This document shows positions 1 through 5,672 of a DNA stretch of 5,672 bases, in pieces. Positions within the stretch are counted from its first letter, which is position 1. Each line of letters opens with the position of its first letter. Under the pieces are notes generated by a model. It did not search any database. It was not told the DNA's origin and worked only from the letters and a program-made list of their open reading frames with translations. The DNA is from Pseudomonadota bacterium (GTDB lineage Bacteria > Pseudomonadota > Alphaproteobacteria > Rhodospirillales > UBA2165), in assembly GCA_027592155.1 (NCBI GenBank), contig JAQCKY010000188.1, positions 1-5,672 of the forward strand, in the 5' to 3' direction. The translations under genes were made by a program, and so were the position numbers.

Positions 1-12
1 CATTAGCGGTCC

Positions 13-1641
13 ATGACGCGGTTTATATTTATCACCGGCGGTGTGGTTTCTTCCCTCGGAAAAGGTCTCGCTTCAGCCGCTCTTGGTGCGTTGCTGCAGG
101 CCCGCGGATATTCGGTCCGCCTTAGGAAACTTGACCCCTATTTGAATGTTGATCCGGGCACGATGAGTCCGTTCCAGCATGGTGAGGTTTTTGTCACCGA
201 CGATGGGGCAGAGACCGATCTAGATCTTGGCCATTACGAGCGCTTCACCGGGGTACCGTCGCGGCAAAGCGATAACGTCACAACCGGTCGTATTTACTCG
301 GATGTGATTGCGAAAGAGAGACGGGGCGATTACCTGGGCGCGACGGTCCAGGTCATTCCGCATGTGACGGATGAGATTAAAGATTTCGTCCAAGCCGATT
401 TAAATGGCGAAGACTTTGTCTTGTGTGAAATCGGCGGCACCGTTGGTGATATCGAGAGCCTCCCTTTTCTGGAAGCGATCCGTCAGCTTGGCAACGAGCT
501 TGGGCCTGAACGCTCCCTGTTTATCCATCTCACCCTGGTTCCCTTCATTGCGGCGGCGGGTGAACTCAAGACCAAGCCGACTCAGCACTCGGTTAAAGAA
601 CTGCTCGGTCTTGGCATTCAGCCCCAAGTGTTGATCTGCCGGATGGAGCAGCCCATGCCGGAAGCAGAACGGCGCAAGATCGCGTTGTTCTGTAACGTCC
701 GCCAGGATTGTGTGATTCCGGGATTGGATGTGGATTCCATCTATGCCGTGCCGATAGCTTATCACGAGCAAGGCTTGGATATGGTGGTGTGCCGTCATTT
801 CCGGTTGCCGCTTGATAGCAAACCTAGCCTGACAATATGGAAAAATATAGTTGAGGCCGTGCGCCGGCCGGAGGGTGAAGTCACCATCGCCGTGGTCGGC
901 AAATACGTGCAATTGCCAGATGCTTATAAATCCTTATCCGAAGCTTTGACCCATGGCGGCATCGCCAACAATGTTGAGGTTAAACTCGACTGGATTGATT
1001 CAGAGATTTTTGAACGGGAAGATGCGGTTCAACATCTTGAACATGTCCATGGCATTCTTGTGCCCGGCGGATTTGGGTCGCGCGGCTCTGAAGGAAAAAT
1101 CAAAGCGGTGCAATTCGCCCGGGAACGCAACGTCCCGTTTTTCGGCATTTGCTTCGGGATGCAGATGGCGGTGATCGAAGCGGCCCGGAATATGGCGGCA
1201 TTGGACGGAGCATCTTCGACTGAATTCGGTCATGCCAAAGACCCGGTTGTTGGCCTGATGACTGAATGGTCAAAGGGCAATCAGGTCGAGCAGCGTGGCG
1301 AGGAAGATGATCTTGGCGGAACCATGCGGCTCGGTGCCTATGCCTGTAATCTGGTCTCAGGAACCAGGGTGGCGGACATTTACCGGTCCTCCAGCATTTC
1401 GGAGCGCCATCGTCACCGCTATGAAGTGAACATCGCTTACCGTGAGAAGTTAGAAGCTGCGGGCTTGAAATTCTCAGGTTTATCGCCAGATGGTGTGTTG
1501 CCTGAGATCATTGAATATGAGGATCACCCGTGGTTTATCGGAGTCCAGTTTCATCCTGAGCTTAAGTCTAAGCCCTTCGATCCACATCCGCTGTTTACGT
1601 CGTTTATCGCAGCGGCTGTGGCCCAATCGCGGCTGGTTTAG
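13..1641 (+). CDS. pyrG: CTP synthase (glutamine-hydrolysing)
   Basis: Cytosolic enzyme that converts UTP to CTP using ATP and ammonia released from glutamine, the last step of de novo pyrimidine nucleotide synthesis. The 542-residue protein is the normal full length. The N-terminal synthase domain (about 1-270) begins with ITGGVVSSLGKG, the P-loop-like ATP site, followed by DPYLNVDPGTMSPFQHGEVF (41-60) and DGAETDLDLGHYERF, with probable magnesium ligands near D71 and E139 (CEIGGTVGDIES). The C-terminal class I glutamine amidotransferase domain (about 290-535) has the oxyanion region PGGFGSRG, the nucleophile C380 in GICFGMQ, and H514/E516 in VQFHPE, so the triad is intact. The start is fixed by the conserved MTRFIFITGG N terminus. 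Only 12 bases precede it, so no promoter or ribosome site can be judged. It is followed after 26 bp by kdsA on the same strand, probably in one operon. Nothing in it looks broken or foreign. Confidence 0.99.
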   Translation: MTRFIFITGGVVSSLGKGLASAALGALLQARGYSVRLRKLDPYLNVDPGTMSPFQHGEVFVTDDGAETDLDLGHYERFTGVPSRQSDNVTTGRIYSDVIAKERRGDYLGATVQVIPHVTDEIKDFVQADLNGEDFVLCEIGGTVGDIESLPFLEAIRQLGNELGPERSLFIHLTLVPFIAAAGELKTKPTQHSVKELLGLGIQPQVLICRMEQPMPEAERRKIALFCNVRQDCVIPGLDVDSIYAVPIAYHEQGLDMVVCRHFRLPLDSKPSLTIWKNIVEAVRRPEGEVTIAVVGKYVQLPDAYKSLSEALTHGGIANNVEVKLDWIDSEIFEREDAVQHLEHVHGILVPGGFGSRGSEGKIKAVQFARERNVPFFGICFGMQMAVIEAARNMAALDGASSTEFGHAKDPVVGLMTEWSKGNQVEQRGEEDDLGGTMRLGAYACNLVSGTRVADIYRSSSISERHRHRYEVNIAYREKLEAAGLKFSGLSPDGVLPEIIEYEDHPWFIGVQFHPELKSKPFDPHPLFTSFIAAAVAQSRLV

Positions 1642-1651
1642 CCGCCTGACC

Positions 1652-1656
1652 GGAAG
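1652..1656 (+). promoter_or_regulatory. Weak ribosome binding site of kdsA
   Basis: GGAAG lies 11 bases before the ATG at 1668, within the 26-bp gap after pyrG. It is a partial match at slightly long spacing. Since the gap also holds no room for a promoter plus leader, kdsA is probably translated from the pyrG transcript. Confidence 0.4.
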
Positions 1657-1667
1657 ACCCGCTTAAT

Positions 1668-2519
1668 ATGGATAGCACCGCGCCACGCCATGTCACCGTA
1701 GGGCCTTACTCTGTCGGCAATGATTTGCCATTTGTCGTGATTGCCGGGCCGTGCCAGATCGAAAGCCGCGACCATGCTTTGGAGATGGCCAGCGCCTTAA
1801 AAGAGATGGGCGAAGCGGCCGGTGTGGCGATCATCTACAAAAGTTCCTATGACAAAGCCAACCGCACCAGCGTGGCCGGACAACGCGGCCTTGGCCTTGA
1901 GAAATCCCTCCAGGTGTTCGCTGATGTCCGGGAAGCTACAGGCCTGCCGACGCTCACGGACGTTCATGAGAAAGAGCACTGCGCCCTAGTCGCTGAAGTG
2001 TCGGATGTGCTGCAAATTCCAGCCTTCCTTTGCCGTCAGACGGATTTGCTCATAGCCGCGGGAGAAACCGGGGCCGTGATCAACGTCAAGAAGGGACAGT
2101 TTCTCGCGCCGTGGGATATGAAGAACGTCGCCGCCAAAGTGGCCTCAACCGGCAATGATAGAATTCTCCTGACTGAGCGTGGTGTCTCCTTTGGTTACAA
2201 CACCCTGGTTACCGATATGCGGGCTTTGCCGCAGATGGCCCAGACTGGCTATCCGGTTGTGATAGATGCGACTCATTCAGTGCAGCAACCGGGCGGGCAG
2301 GGTACGAGTTCGGGTGGTAAGCGCGAGTTCGCGCCGGTGATTGCCCGCGCTGCTGTGGCCGTCGGCGTGGCCGCGGTGTTTATGGAAACTCATGCCGATC
2401 CGGACAATGCGCCGTCCGATGGACCAAATATGATTCATCTGCATGACATGCCGGGTATTCTTGCGACCCTGAAAGCGCTCGACGAAATTGCCAAGGCAAA
2501 TCTAATTGTTTTGCCGTAA
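1668..2519 (+). CDS. kdsA: 3-deoxy-8-phosphooctulonate synthase (KDO-8-P synthase), metal-dependent class
   Basis: Cytosolic enzyme that condenses phosphoenolpyruvate with arabinose 5-phosphate to KDO 8-phosphate, the precursor of the KDO sugars that join lipid A to the LPS core. The 283 residues match the family length and cover the whole TIM barrel. Visible family motifs are KSSYDKANRTS (58-68), TDVHE (97-101), QIPAFLCRQTDLL (116-128), INVKKGQFLAPWD (138-150) and GGKREF. C29 in AGPCQIESRD stands where metal-independent enzymes such as that of E. coli have asparagine. H203 (DATHSVQ), E240 (FMETH) and D251 (SDGPN) complete the expected metal-ligand set, so this is inferred to be the metal-dependent class seen in Aquifex. 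The start has only a weak GGAAG about 11 bases upstream (1652-1656), which fits translation within an operon behind pyrG. The neighbours supply its PEP (Eno) and the CTP for later KDO activation (PyrG). Confidence 0.98.
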   Translation: MDSTAPRHVTVGPYSVGNDLPFVVIAGPCQIESRDHALEMASALKEMGEAAGVAIIYKSSYDKANRTSVAGQRGLGLEKSLQVFADVREATGLPTLTDVHEKEHCALVAEVSDVLQIPAFLCRQTDLLIAAGETGAVINVKKGQFLAPWDMKNVAAKVASTGNDRILLTERGVSFGYNTLVTDMRALPQMAQTGYPVVIDATHSVQQPGGQGTSSGGKREFAPVIARAAVAVGVAAVFMETHADPDNAPSDGPNMIHLHDMPGILATLKALDEIAKANLIVLP

Positions 2520-2547
2520 CCTCGACGACTTAAGACCTGTTAGCCAA

Positions 2548-2553
2548 AGAGGA
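2548..2553 (+). promoter_or_regulatory. Ribosome binding site of eno
   Basis: AGAGGA with 8 bases to the ATG at 2562. It is the clearest Shine-Dalgarno sequence on the + strand and supports the chosen eno start. It is stronger than the sequence before kdsA, consistent with high enolase expression. Confidence 0.75.
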
Positions 2554-2561
2554 TTTCTTCC

Positions 2562-3848
2562 ATGAGTTCCATTATCGACATTGCGGCCCGGGAAATCTTG
2601 GATAGCCGTGGCAATCCGACAGTCGAGGTTGATGTTATTCTCGACACGGGCGCGAGCGGCCGTGCTGCGGTGCCTTCAGGCGCTTCGACGGGCGCCCATG
2701 AAGCGGTAGAACTGCGCGACGGCGATAAGGACCGCTATAACGGCAAGGGCGTGCTCAAGGCGGTTGACGCCGTGAACGACGAAATTTTCCAGGCCTTGTC
2801 TGGATTCGATGCTGACGAACAGCGTCATATCGACCAAACGTTGATCGACTTGGACGGTACACCAAACAAATCCCGGCTCGGGGCGAATGCGATTCTTGGG
2901 GTGTCTTTGGCGGTTGCGAAAGCGGCGGCGGATGACGCCGGCCTTGAGCTCTATCGTTATATTGGCGGTGCTGCGGCCCATGTGCTGCCGGTGCCGATGA
3001 TGAACATCATCAATGGCGGCGAACACGCGGATAATCCCATCGACATTCAAGAGTTCATGGTGATGCCGGTTGGTGCAGACGATGGCGTGGAAGTCATCCG
3101 GATGGGCGCTGAAATTTTCCACGCCTTGAAAAAGCAACTGAGTGACGCCGGACACAATACCAATGTTGGCGACGAAGGCGGATTTGCGCCAAACATCGCC
3201 AGCGCCGACGCGGCTCTCGGGTTCATTATGAAGGCGATTGAATCCACCGGGTATAAGCCGGGCGTGGATGTTGTGCTGGCGCTTGATTCGGCTTCAACCG
3301 AGTTCTTCAAGGACGGCGTCTACAATATGGCCGGCGAAGGCAAAAAGCTCGATGCGGCCGGTATGGTGAAGTTCTACGAAGACCTGACCTCACGTTATCC
3401 CATTGTGTCGATTGAGGACGGGATGGCCGAAGACGACTGGGACGGATGGAAAGCGCTGACCGATGCGATTGGCAGCAGAGTACAGTTGGTGGGGGATGAT
3501 TTGTTCGTGACCAACCCGGATCGTCTGCGCGACGGTATCGCCAAAGGAGTTGCCAACTCAATTCTGGTGAAGGTCAATCAGATCGGCACGCTGACGGAGA
3601 CTTTGAAAGCCGTCGAGATGGCCCATAAGGCAAGTTATACGGCGGTGATATCGCATCGCTCAGGTGAAACCGAAGACGCCACGATTGCCGACCTTGCGGT
3701 GGCGACCAACTGCGGCCAGATCAAAACCGGATCATTGTCGCGGTCGGATCGTTTGGCCAAGTACAATCAGTTGATCCGGATCGCCGAGGGCCTTGGCCCT
3801 TCAGCCGGTTTTGCAGGTCCAGCTCTGAAGCAGCGTTGGGGTTTGTAG
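2562..3848 (+). CDS. eno: Enolase (phosphopyruvate hydratase)
   Basis: Glycolytic and gluconeogenic enzyme that interconverts 2-phosphoglycerate and phosphoenolpyruvate in the cytosol, and in some bacteria also a component of the RNA degradosome. The 428 residues are full length. The N-terminal capping domain includes AREILDSRGNPTVEV (9-23) and the SGAST loop (39-43). The barrel carries H155 in GGEHADN, E164, E205 in GDEGGFAP, the magnesium ligands D242, E285 (SIEDGMAEDDW) and D312 (GDDLFVTN), the catalytic base K337 (VKVNQIGTLTE), H365-R366-S367 (ISHRSGET) and K388 (IKTGS). All key residues are present. The start is supported by the conserved N terminus and by an AGAGGA ribosome site 8 bases upstream. 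It lies 42 bp behind kdsA, which uses its product PEP. Its stop lies 8 bp from the stop of the convergent lipoprotein gene. Confidence 0.99.
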   Translation: MSSIIDIAAREILDSRGNPTVEVDVILDTGASGRAAVPSGASTGAHEAVELRDGDKDRYNGKGVLKAVDAVNDEIFQALSGFDADEQRHIDQTLIDLDGTPNKSRLGANAILGVSLAVAKAAADDAGLELYRYIGGAAAHVLPVPMMNIINGGEHADNPIDIQEFMVMPVGADDGVEVIRMGAEIFHALKKQLSDAGHNTNVGDEGGFAPNIASADAALGFIMKAIESTGYKPGVDVVLALDSASTEFFKDGVYNMAGEGKKLDAAGMVKFYEDLTSRYPIVSIEDGMAEDDWDGWKALTDAIGSRVQLVGDDLFVTNPDRLRDGIAKGVANSILVKVNQIGTLTETLKAVEMAHKASYTAVISHRSGETEDATIADLAVATNCGQIKTGSLSRSDRLAKYNQLIRIAEGLGPSAGFAGPALKQRWGL

Positions 3849-3856
3849 CCTCGACC

Positions 3857-4783
3857 TTAGTTGCTTGGCTCTAAGTCCCGGACAAGCCTGAACCCGAGCG
3901 AATACACCGCAATATGGGGGGAGGGGGCCTTGCTGCGATTGGCCGCACGCAAGTGACCGGGAAAGACGTTGCTGAAGCCGCCTCCGCGATCCAGCACCGC
4001 ATTGCAGACTCCGCCGTTGCCCCAAGTTGAGCCGTCTGTTGGGGCGCCCGCGAATGAGTCACGATAGCAATCCGCCATCCATTCCCAAACGTTGCCAATG
4101 GTGTCGTAGAGGCCGAAACCGTTGGGCAAGTATGATCCGACGGGGGCGGTTCCGAAGCCAACCCCGTCGTCGCATTGAACGGCGTTCCATTCGGGAACTT
4201 CAGCTTTGGCGCTGAGATCAGACACGTTGCCATAGGCGCAGACGTTGGTTTCTCCGCCCGGGAAGGAGTGGGCGCCTTCAGTGCCACCCCGCACGGCGTA
4301 CTCCCATTCGGCTTCAGCGGGCAGACGATAGGTGTGGCCGGTGCTTTTAGATAACCAATTTGCATAAGCGACGGCATCCCACCAACTGACGCAGACCATC
4401 GGATGATCGTCGCTGACGTCATAGTCGGGGTCGAGCCAGGACCGGGCGTCATCAAAAGCCAACTGGCTTCGATTCCAGATCAGACAACGGGCGTTGCCCC
4501 AGTGACCGGTCTCATTGACGAAGGCGGCAAACTGTTTGCGCGTAACTTCGTATTTACCCACGGCAAAAGGCTTGGCGATGGTTACGATACGAACCGGGCC
4601 TTCATCGTTGCCGCGATCTGTTTCGTCGTCAGGCGCGCCCATCTGAAACTGCCCGGCTGGAATGACGACCATCTCAGGGCAAGTCCCGCAGTCTTTGAAG
4701 TCATCTCCGACAGAGTACGGACCACTACTGGCGCAAGCAGTAAGAAGCGGAACGCATAGAGTGAGGACTGTAAATCTGCGCAT
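3857..4783 (-). CDS. Lipoprotein with formylglycine-generating-enzyme-like (SUMF1/FGE-sulfatase) domain, catalytic cysteines absent
   Basis: The 308-residue protein starts with a lipoprotein signal: MRRF, a hydrophobic stretch, then the lipobox LTAC with C17 as the lipidation site. A18 follows, so outer-membrane sorting is likely. The rest is one SUMF1-type domain: CPEMVVIPAGQFQMGA (35-50), VGKYEVTRKQF (75-85), HPMVCVSWWDAVAYANWLS (127-145), RLPAEAEWEYAVRGG (153-167), NGFGLYDTIGNVWEW (221-235), DRGGGF (265-270) and the closing LGFRLVRD (296-303). True FGE oxidises a sulfatase cysteine using two cysteines after the RGGS motif. Here that stretch (about 266-283) has no cysteine, so sulfatase activation is unlikely. 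Other members of the superfamily act in siderophore maturation (PvdO), ergothioneine synthesis (EgtB) or as binding proteins, and none can be assigned. The remaining cysteines, including C32/C35, may form disulfides. The ATG overlaps the frame end of the upstream NTF2-like gene as TAATG, and no Shine-Dalgarno precedes it, which suggests translational coupling. It converges on eno. Confidence 0.93.
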   Translation of the reverse strand: MRRFTVLTLCVPLLTACASSGPYSVGDDFKDCGTCPEMVVIPAGQFQMGAPDDETDRGNDEGPVRIVTIAKPFAVGKYEVTRKQFAAFVNETGHWGNARCLIWNRSQLAFDDARSWLDPDYDVSDDHPMVCVSWWDAVAYANWLSKSTGHTYRLPAEAEWEYAVRGGTEGAHSFPGGETNVCAYGNVSDLSAKAEVPEWNAVQCDDGVGFGTAPVGSYLPNGFGLYDTIGNVWEWMADCYRDSFAGAPTDGSTWGNGGVCNAVLDRGGGFSNVFPGHLRAANRSKAPSPHIAVYSLGFRLVRDLEPSN

Positions 4784-4785
4784 TA
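4781..4785 (-). promoter_or_regulatory. TAATG stop/start overlap before the SUMF1-like lipoprotein gene
   Basis: The terminal TAA of the extended NTF2-like frame and the ATG of the lipoprotein gene share base 4783. No purine-rich ribosome site is visible in the 20 bases before the ATG, which is AT-rich. This arrangement is typical of starts that depend on ribosomes terminating the upstream gene. With the premature stop 90 bases earlier, terminating ribosomes would no longer reach this site. Confidence 0.65.
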
Positions 4786-4872
4786 CTGTATTAAATGATC
4801 GAGTAGCCGTTTTTCGAGGTGGGGCGCTGCCCCAGCGGCTCCGTTGTCAATATCCAGAAGAACCTTCCAGCC
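4783..4872 (-). other. In-frame continuation of the NTF2-like gene beyond the TAA at 4873-4875
   Basis: Reading on past the TAA in the same frame gives 29 further sense codons and then a TAA at 4783-4785. The first residues are GWKVLLDIDNG, which is the expected last beta strand of the NTF2-like fold and would pair with RYLALLEMTA before the stop. A tail of about 18 residues rich in Ala, Leu and His follows. The frame ends in TAATG, sharing one base with the lipoprotein start. Both facts argue that this is former (or, if the stop is a sequence error, present) coding sequence of the gene at 4873-5322, with an original length of 179 codons. A single base change from a sense codon such as GAA, AAA or CAA would create the TAA. 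No other gene fits this stretch. Confidence 0.75.
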
Positions 4873-5322
4873 TTACGCAGTCATTTCCAGGAGCGCGAGG
4901 TAGCGACCGTTGACAGCATCGCCGGCCGGTTTGCCGGTTTCCTGATCAATGACCATGGAAGCAAAATCGCAAATTATGTAGGCCCAATCACCGATTTCGT
5001 CACCGTTCACTTCCATTTCGATAATTTCGGAAAGGATGTAAGGCTTCGACGTCGATGCGAACGCTTTGCCCCAACTTTCTTCAAGAGCATCCCGTCCGAC
5101 AATTTGCATACGCTTGGTGTGCGCCACGCGCAGGCGATCGAGGTAGTCGTTCACTGAGCCTTCCAGGTCCCCCTGGTTGAAGCGTTTGACCGTATCGTCG
5201 TGGAACTTTTGGACAGCGACGTACTGAGCCTCTGTGCCGCCGCGGCGTTCGATGGCGTTAGCTGTGGCAACCGCCGAGAGAGTTAGGACGGCTGCCACGA
5301 AAAGCTTCAAACCTCTGAGCAT
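4873..5322 (-). CDS. Exported NTF2/SnoaL-like (DUF4440-type) protein, C-terminally truncated by an in-frame stop
   Basis: The 149-residue reading frame begins with a Sec signal peptide: MLRGLK, a hydrophobic core, and a probable cleavage after A23 (TANA|IERR). The mature part resembles the NTF2/SnoaL cone fold: a helical segment AVQKFHDDTVKRFNQGDLEG (36-55), a middle IVGRDALEESWGKAFA (74-89), and strands GDWAYIICDFASMVID (111-126) and GRYLALLEMTA (139-149). Family members usually end with one more strand of the form DGxWKVxxDxxN. It is missing before the stop but lies directly after it in the same frame, so this copy appears to be cut by a nonsense change. Proteins of this type often bind small molecules or serve as steroid-isomerase-like scaffolds, and no function can be assigned here. 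The start is supported by GGAGA 8 bases upstream and by the signal peptide. It lies 21 bp downstream of thiC, probably in the same transcript. The fold assignment is moderate and the export signal is firmer. Confidence 0.8.
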   Translation of the reverse strand: MLRGLKLFVAAVLTLSAVATANAIERRGGTEAQYVAVQKFHDDTVKRFNQGDLEGSVNDYLDRLRVAHTKRMQIVGRDALEESWGKAFASTSKPYILSEIIEMEVNGDEIGDWAYIICDFASMVIDQETGKPAGDAVNGRYLALLEMTA

Positions 5323-5330
5323 CAGATTTT

Positions 5331-5335
5331 TCTCC
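5331..5335 (-). promoter_or_regulatory. Ribosome binding site of the NTF2-like gene
   Basis: GGAGA on the minus strand lies 8 bases before the ATG at 5320-5322, inside the 21-bp gap after the thiC stop. Sequence and spacing are good, which decides in favour of this start. Confidence 0.7.
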
Positions 5336-5343
5336 GCTGGGGA

Positions 5344-5672
5344 TTACTCTGCCGCTTCGGTTTGCACCGTATCGGTTTTGACGTCTTCAGCGGGCATGTA
5401 GAGGTCGCCGCCATTGCGGTATTTCTCCGCCATATCCGCCATGCCTTTTTCTGCATCGCCGAAACCGCCCTTCGCTGCTTCGTCCCGGATATCCTGAGAT
5501 ATCTTCATGGAGCAGAACTTCGGCCCGCACATGGAACAGAAGTGGGCCACCTTATGAGCCTCTTTCGGCAAAGTCTGATCGTGGTAAAGGCGAGCGGTCT
5601 CCGGGTCGAGGGACAGGTTAAACTGGTCTTCCCAGCGGAATTCAAACCGGGCGCGGGAGAGGGCATCGTCGC
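5344..5672 (-). CDS. thiC: Phosphomethylpyrimidine synthase ThiC, C-terminal part (5' end outside window)
   Basis: The open frame runs in from the right edge and gives the last 108 residues. ThiC is a non-canonical radical SAM enzyme of the cytosol that rearranges aminoimidazole ribotide into the hydroxymethylpyrimidine phosphate of thiamine. The fragment contains FRWEDQFNLSLDPETARLYH, then VAHFCSMCGPKFCSMKIS with the CxxCxxxxC motif that binds the [4Fe-4S] cluster (fragment residues 45, 48 and 53), then MADMAEKYRNGGDLYM near the end. These closely follow known ThiC C termini. A short acidic tail (AEDVKTDTVQTEAAE) lies beyond the usual end. The gene is not broken; it is cut only by the window edge. 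The usual control element, a TPP riboswitch, would lie before the start and cannot be seen. The stop is 21 bp from the next gene, suggesting cotranscription with the NTF2-like and lipoprotein genes. Confidence 0.98.
   Translation of the reverse strand, partial: DDALSRARFEFRWEDQFNLSLDPETARLYHDQTLPKEAHKVAHFCSMCGPKFCSMKISQDIRDEAAKGGFGDAEKGMADMAEKYRNGGDLYMPAEDVKTDTVQTEAAE

Noticed and set aside
1..12. TAG at 4-6 as the end of an upstream gene such as secG, which often precedes pyrG.
   Set aside because: Twelve bases are too few to establish a reading frame or product.
400..912. Antisense open frame of 170 codons across pyrG.
   Set aside because: It lies fully opposite the conserved CTP synthase coding sequence. 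Its His- and Arg-rich composition is typical of antisense shadows, and no family resemblance is seen.
2547..2559. AAGA/TCTT mini-hairpin that would hold the eno ribosome site in its loop.
   Set aside because: A four-base AT-rich stem is too weak to suggest regulation.
3871..4455. Long minus-strand open frame of 194 codons inside the lipoprotein gene.
   Set aside because: It is a shadow frame of the SUMF1-like gene, with low-complexity Pro/Ala/Thr/Ser composition and no recognisable motif.
4787..4792. TAATAC-like -10 element just before the lipoprotein ATG.
   Set aside because: It is only 3 bases from the ATG, so would need a leaderless or internal transcript start, and no matching -35 is evident.
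4820..4834. GC-rich inverted repeat (TGGGGC, 3-base loop, GCCCCA) between the NTF2-like stop and the lipoprotein start, a possible terminator or attenuator.
   Set aside because: No T-run follows the stem on the minus strand, and the repeat lies inside the in-frame continuation, where it encodes an Ala/Gly-rich tail. The palindrome is short and can be explained by coding GC content.
4873..4875. Recoding (selenocysteine, pyrrolysine or programmed readthrough) at the internal TAA.
   Set aside because: TAA is not used for selenocysteine or pyrrolysine, and I see no readthrough context or adjacent structure. A nonsense change or sequence error is simpler.
4403..5157. Plus-strand open frames opposite the lipoprotein and NTF2-like genes (4403-4759, 4662-4913, 4819-5157).
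   Set aside because: The minus-strand frames have signal peptides, a lipobox and family motifs. The plus-strand frames have none, and overlap one another.

Overview
The window looks like chromosomal DNA from a Gram-negative bacterium, most likely an alphaproteobacterium of moderate to fairly high GC. The evidence is the gene order pyrG-kdsA-eno, which is typical of that class, the style of the CTP synthase and enolase sequences, a KDO synthase (which implies lipopolysaccharide), and an exported protein and a lipoprotein with ordinary Gram-negative signals. I cannot name a genus.

Left part (13-3848, + strand): a tightly spaced housekeeping run. pyrG (CTP synthase) is followed after 26 bp by kdsA (KDO-8-phosphate synthase, of the metal-dependent class), then after 42 bp by eno (enolase). 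PyrG makes CTP, which is needed later to activate KDO as CMP-KDO. Eno makes phosphoenolpyruvate, which is the substrate of KdsA. The three genes therefore link glycolysis, nucleotide supply and lipid A/core synthesis. All three are full length with their catalytic residues present.

Right part (3857-5672, - strand): a second set facing the first and converging on eno with only 8 bp between stop codons. In transcription order it holds the C-terminal 108 residues of thiC (thiamine pyrimidine synthase, running off the right edge), a small exported NTF2/SnoaL-like protein, and a lipoprotein with a formylglycine-generating-enzyme-like (SUMF1) fold that lacks the catalytic cysteine pair. Spacings of 21 bp and (originally) a 1-base overlap suggest one transcription unit.

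The most notable observation is in the NTF2-like gene. Its annotated stop (TAA at 4873-4875) lies in the turn before the last beta strand of the fold. The same frame then continues for 29 codons, starting with the expected GWKVLLDIDNG strand, and ends in a TAA that overlaps the lipoprotein ATG as TAATG. The gene thus appears to be an originally 179-codon reading frame split by a single nonsense change or a sequence error, which would also break translational coupling to the lipoprotein gene. I see no mobile element, CRISPR array, RNA gene or clear novel system. The window is almost fully coding, with no gene-free stretch above 100 bp.
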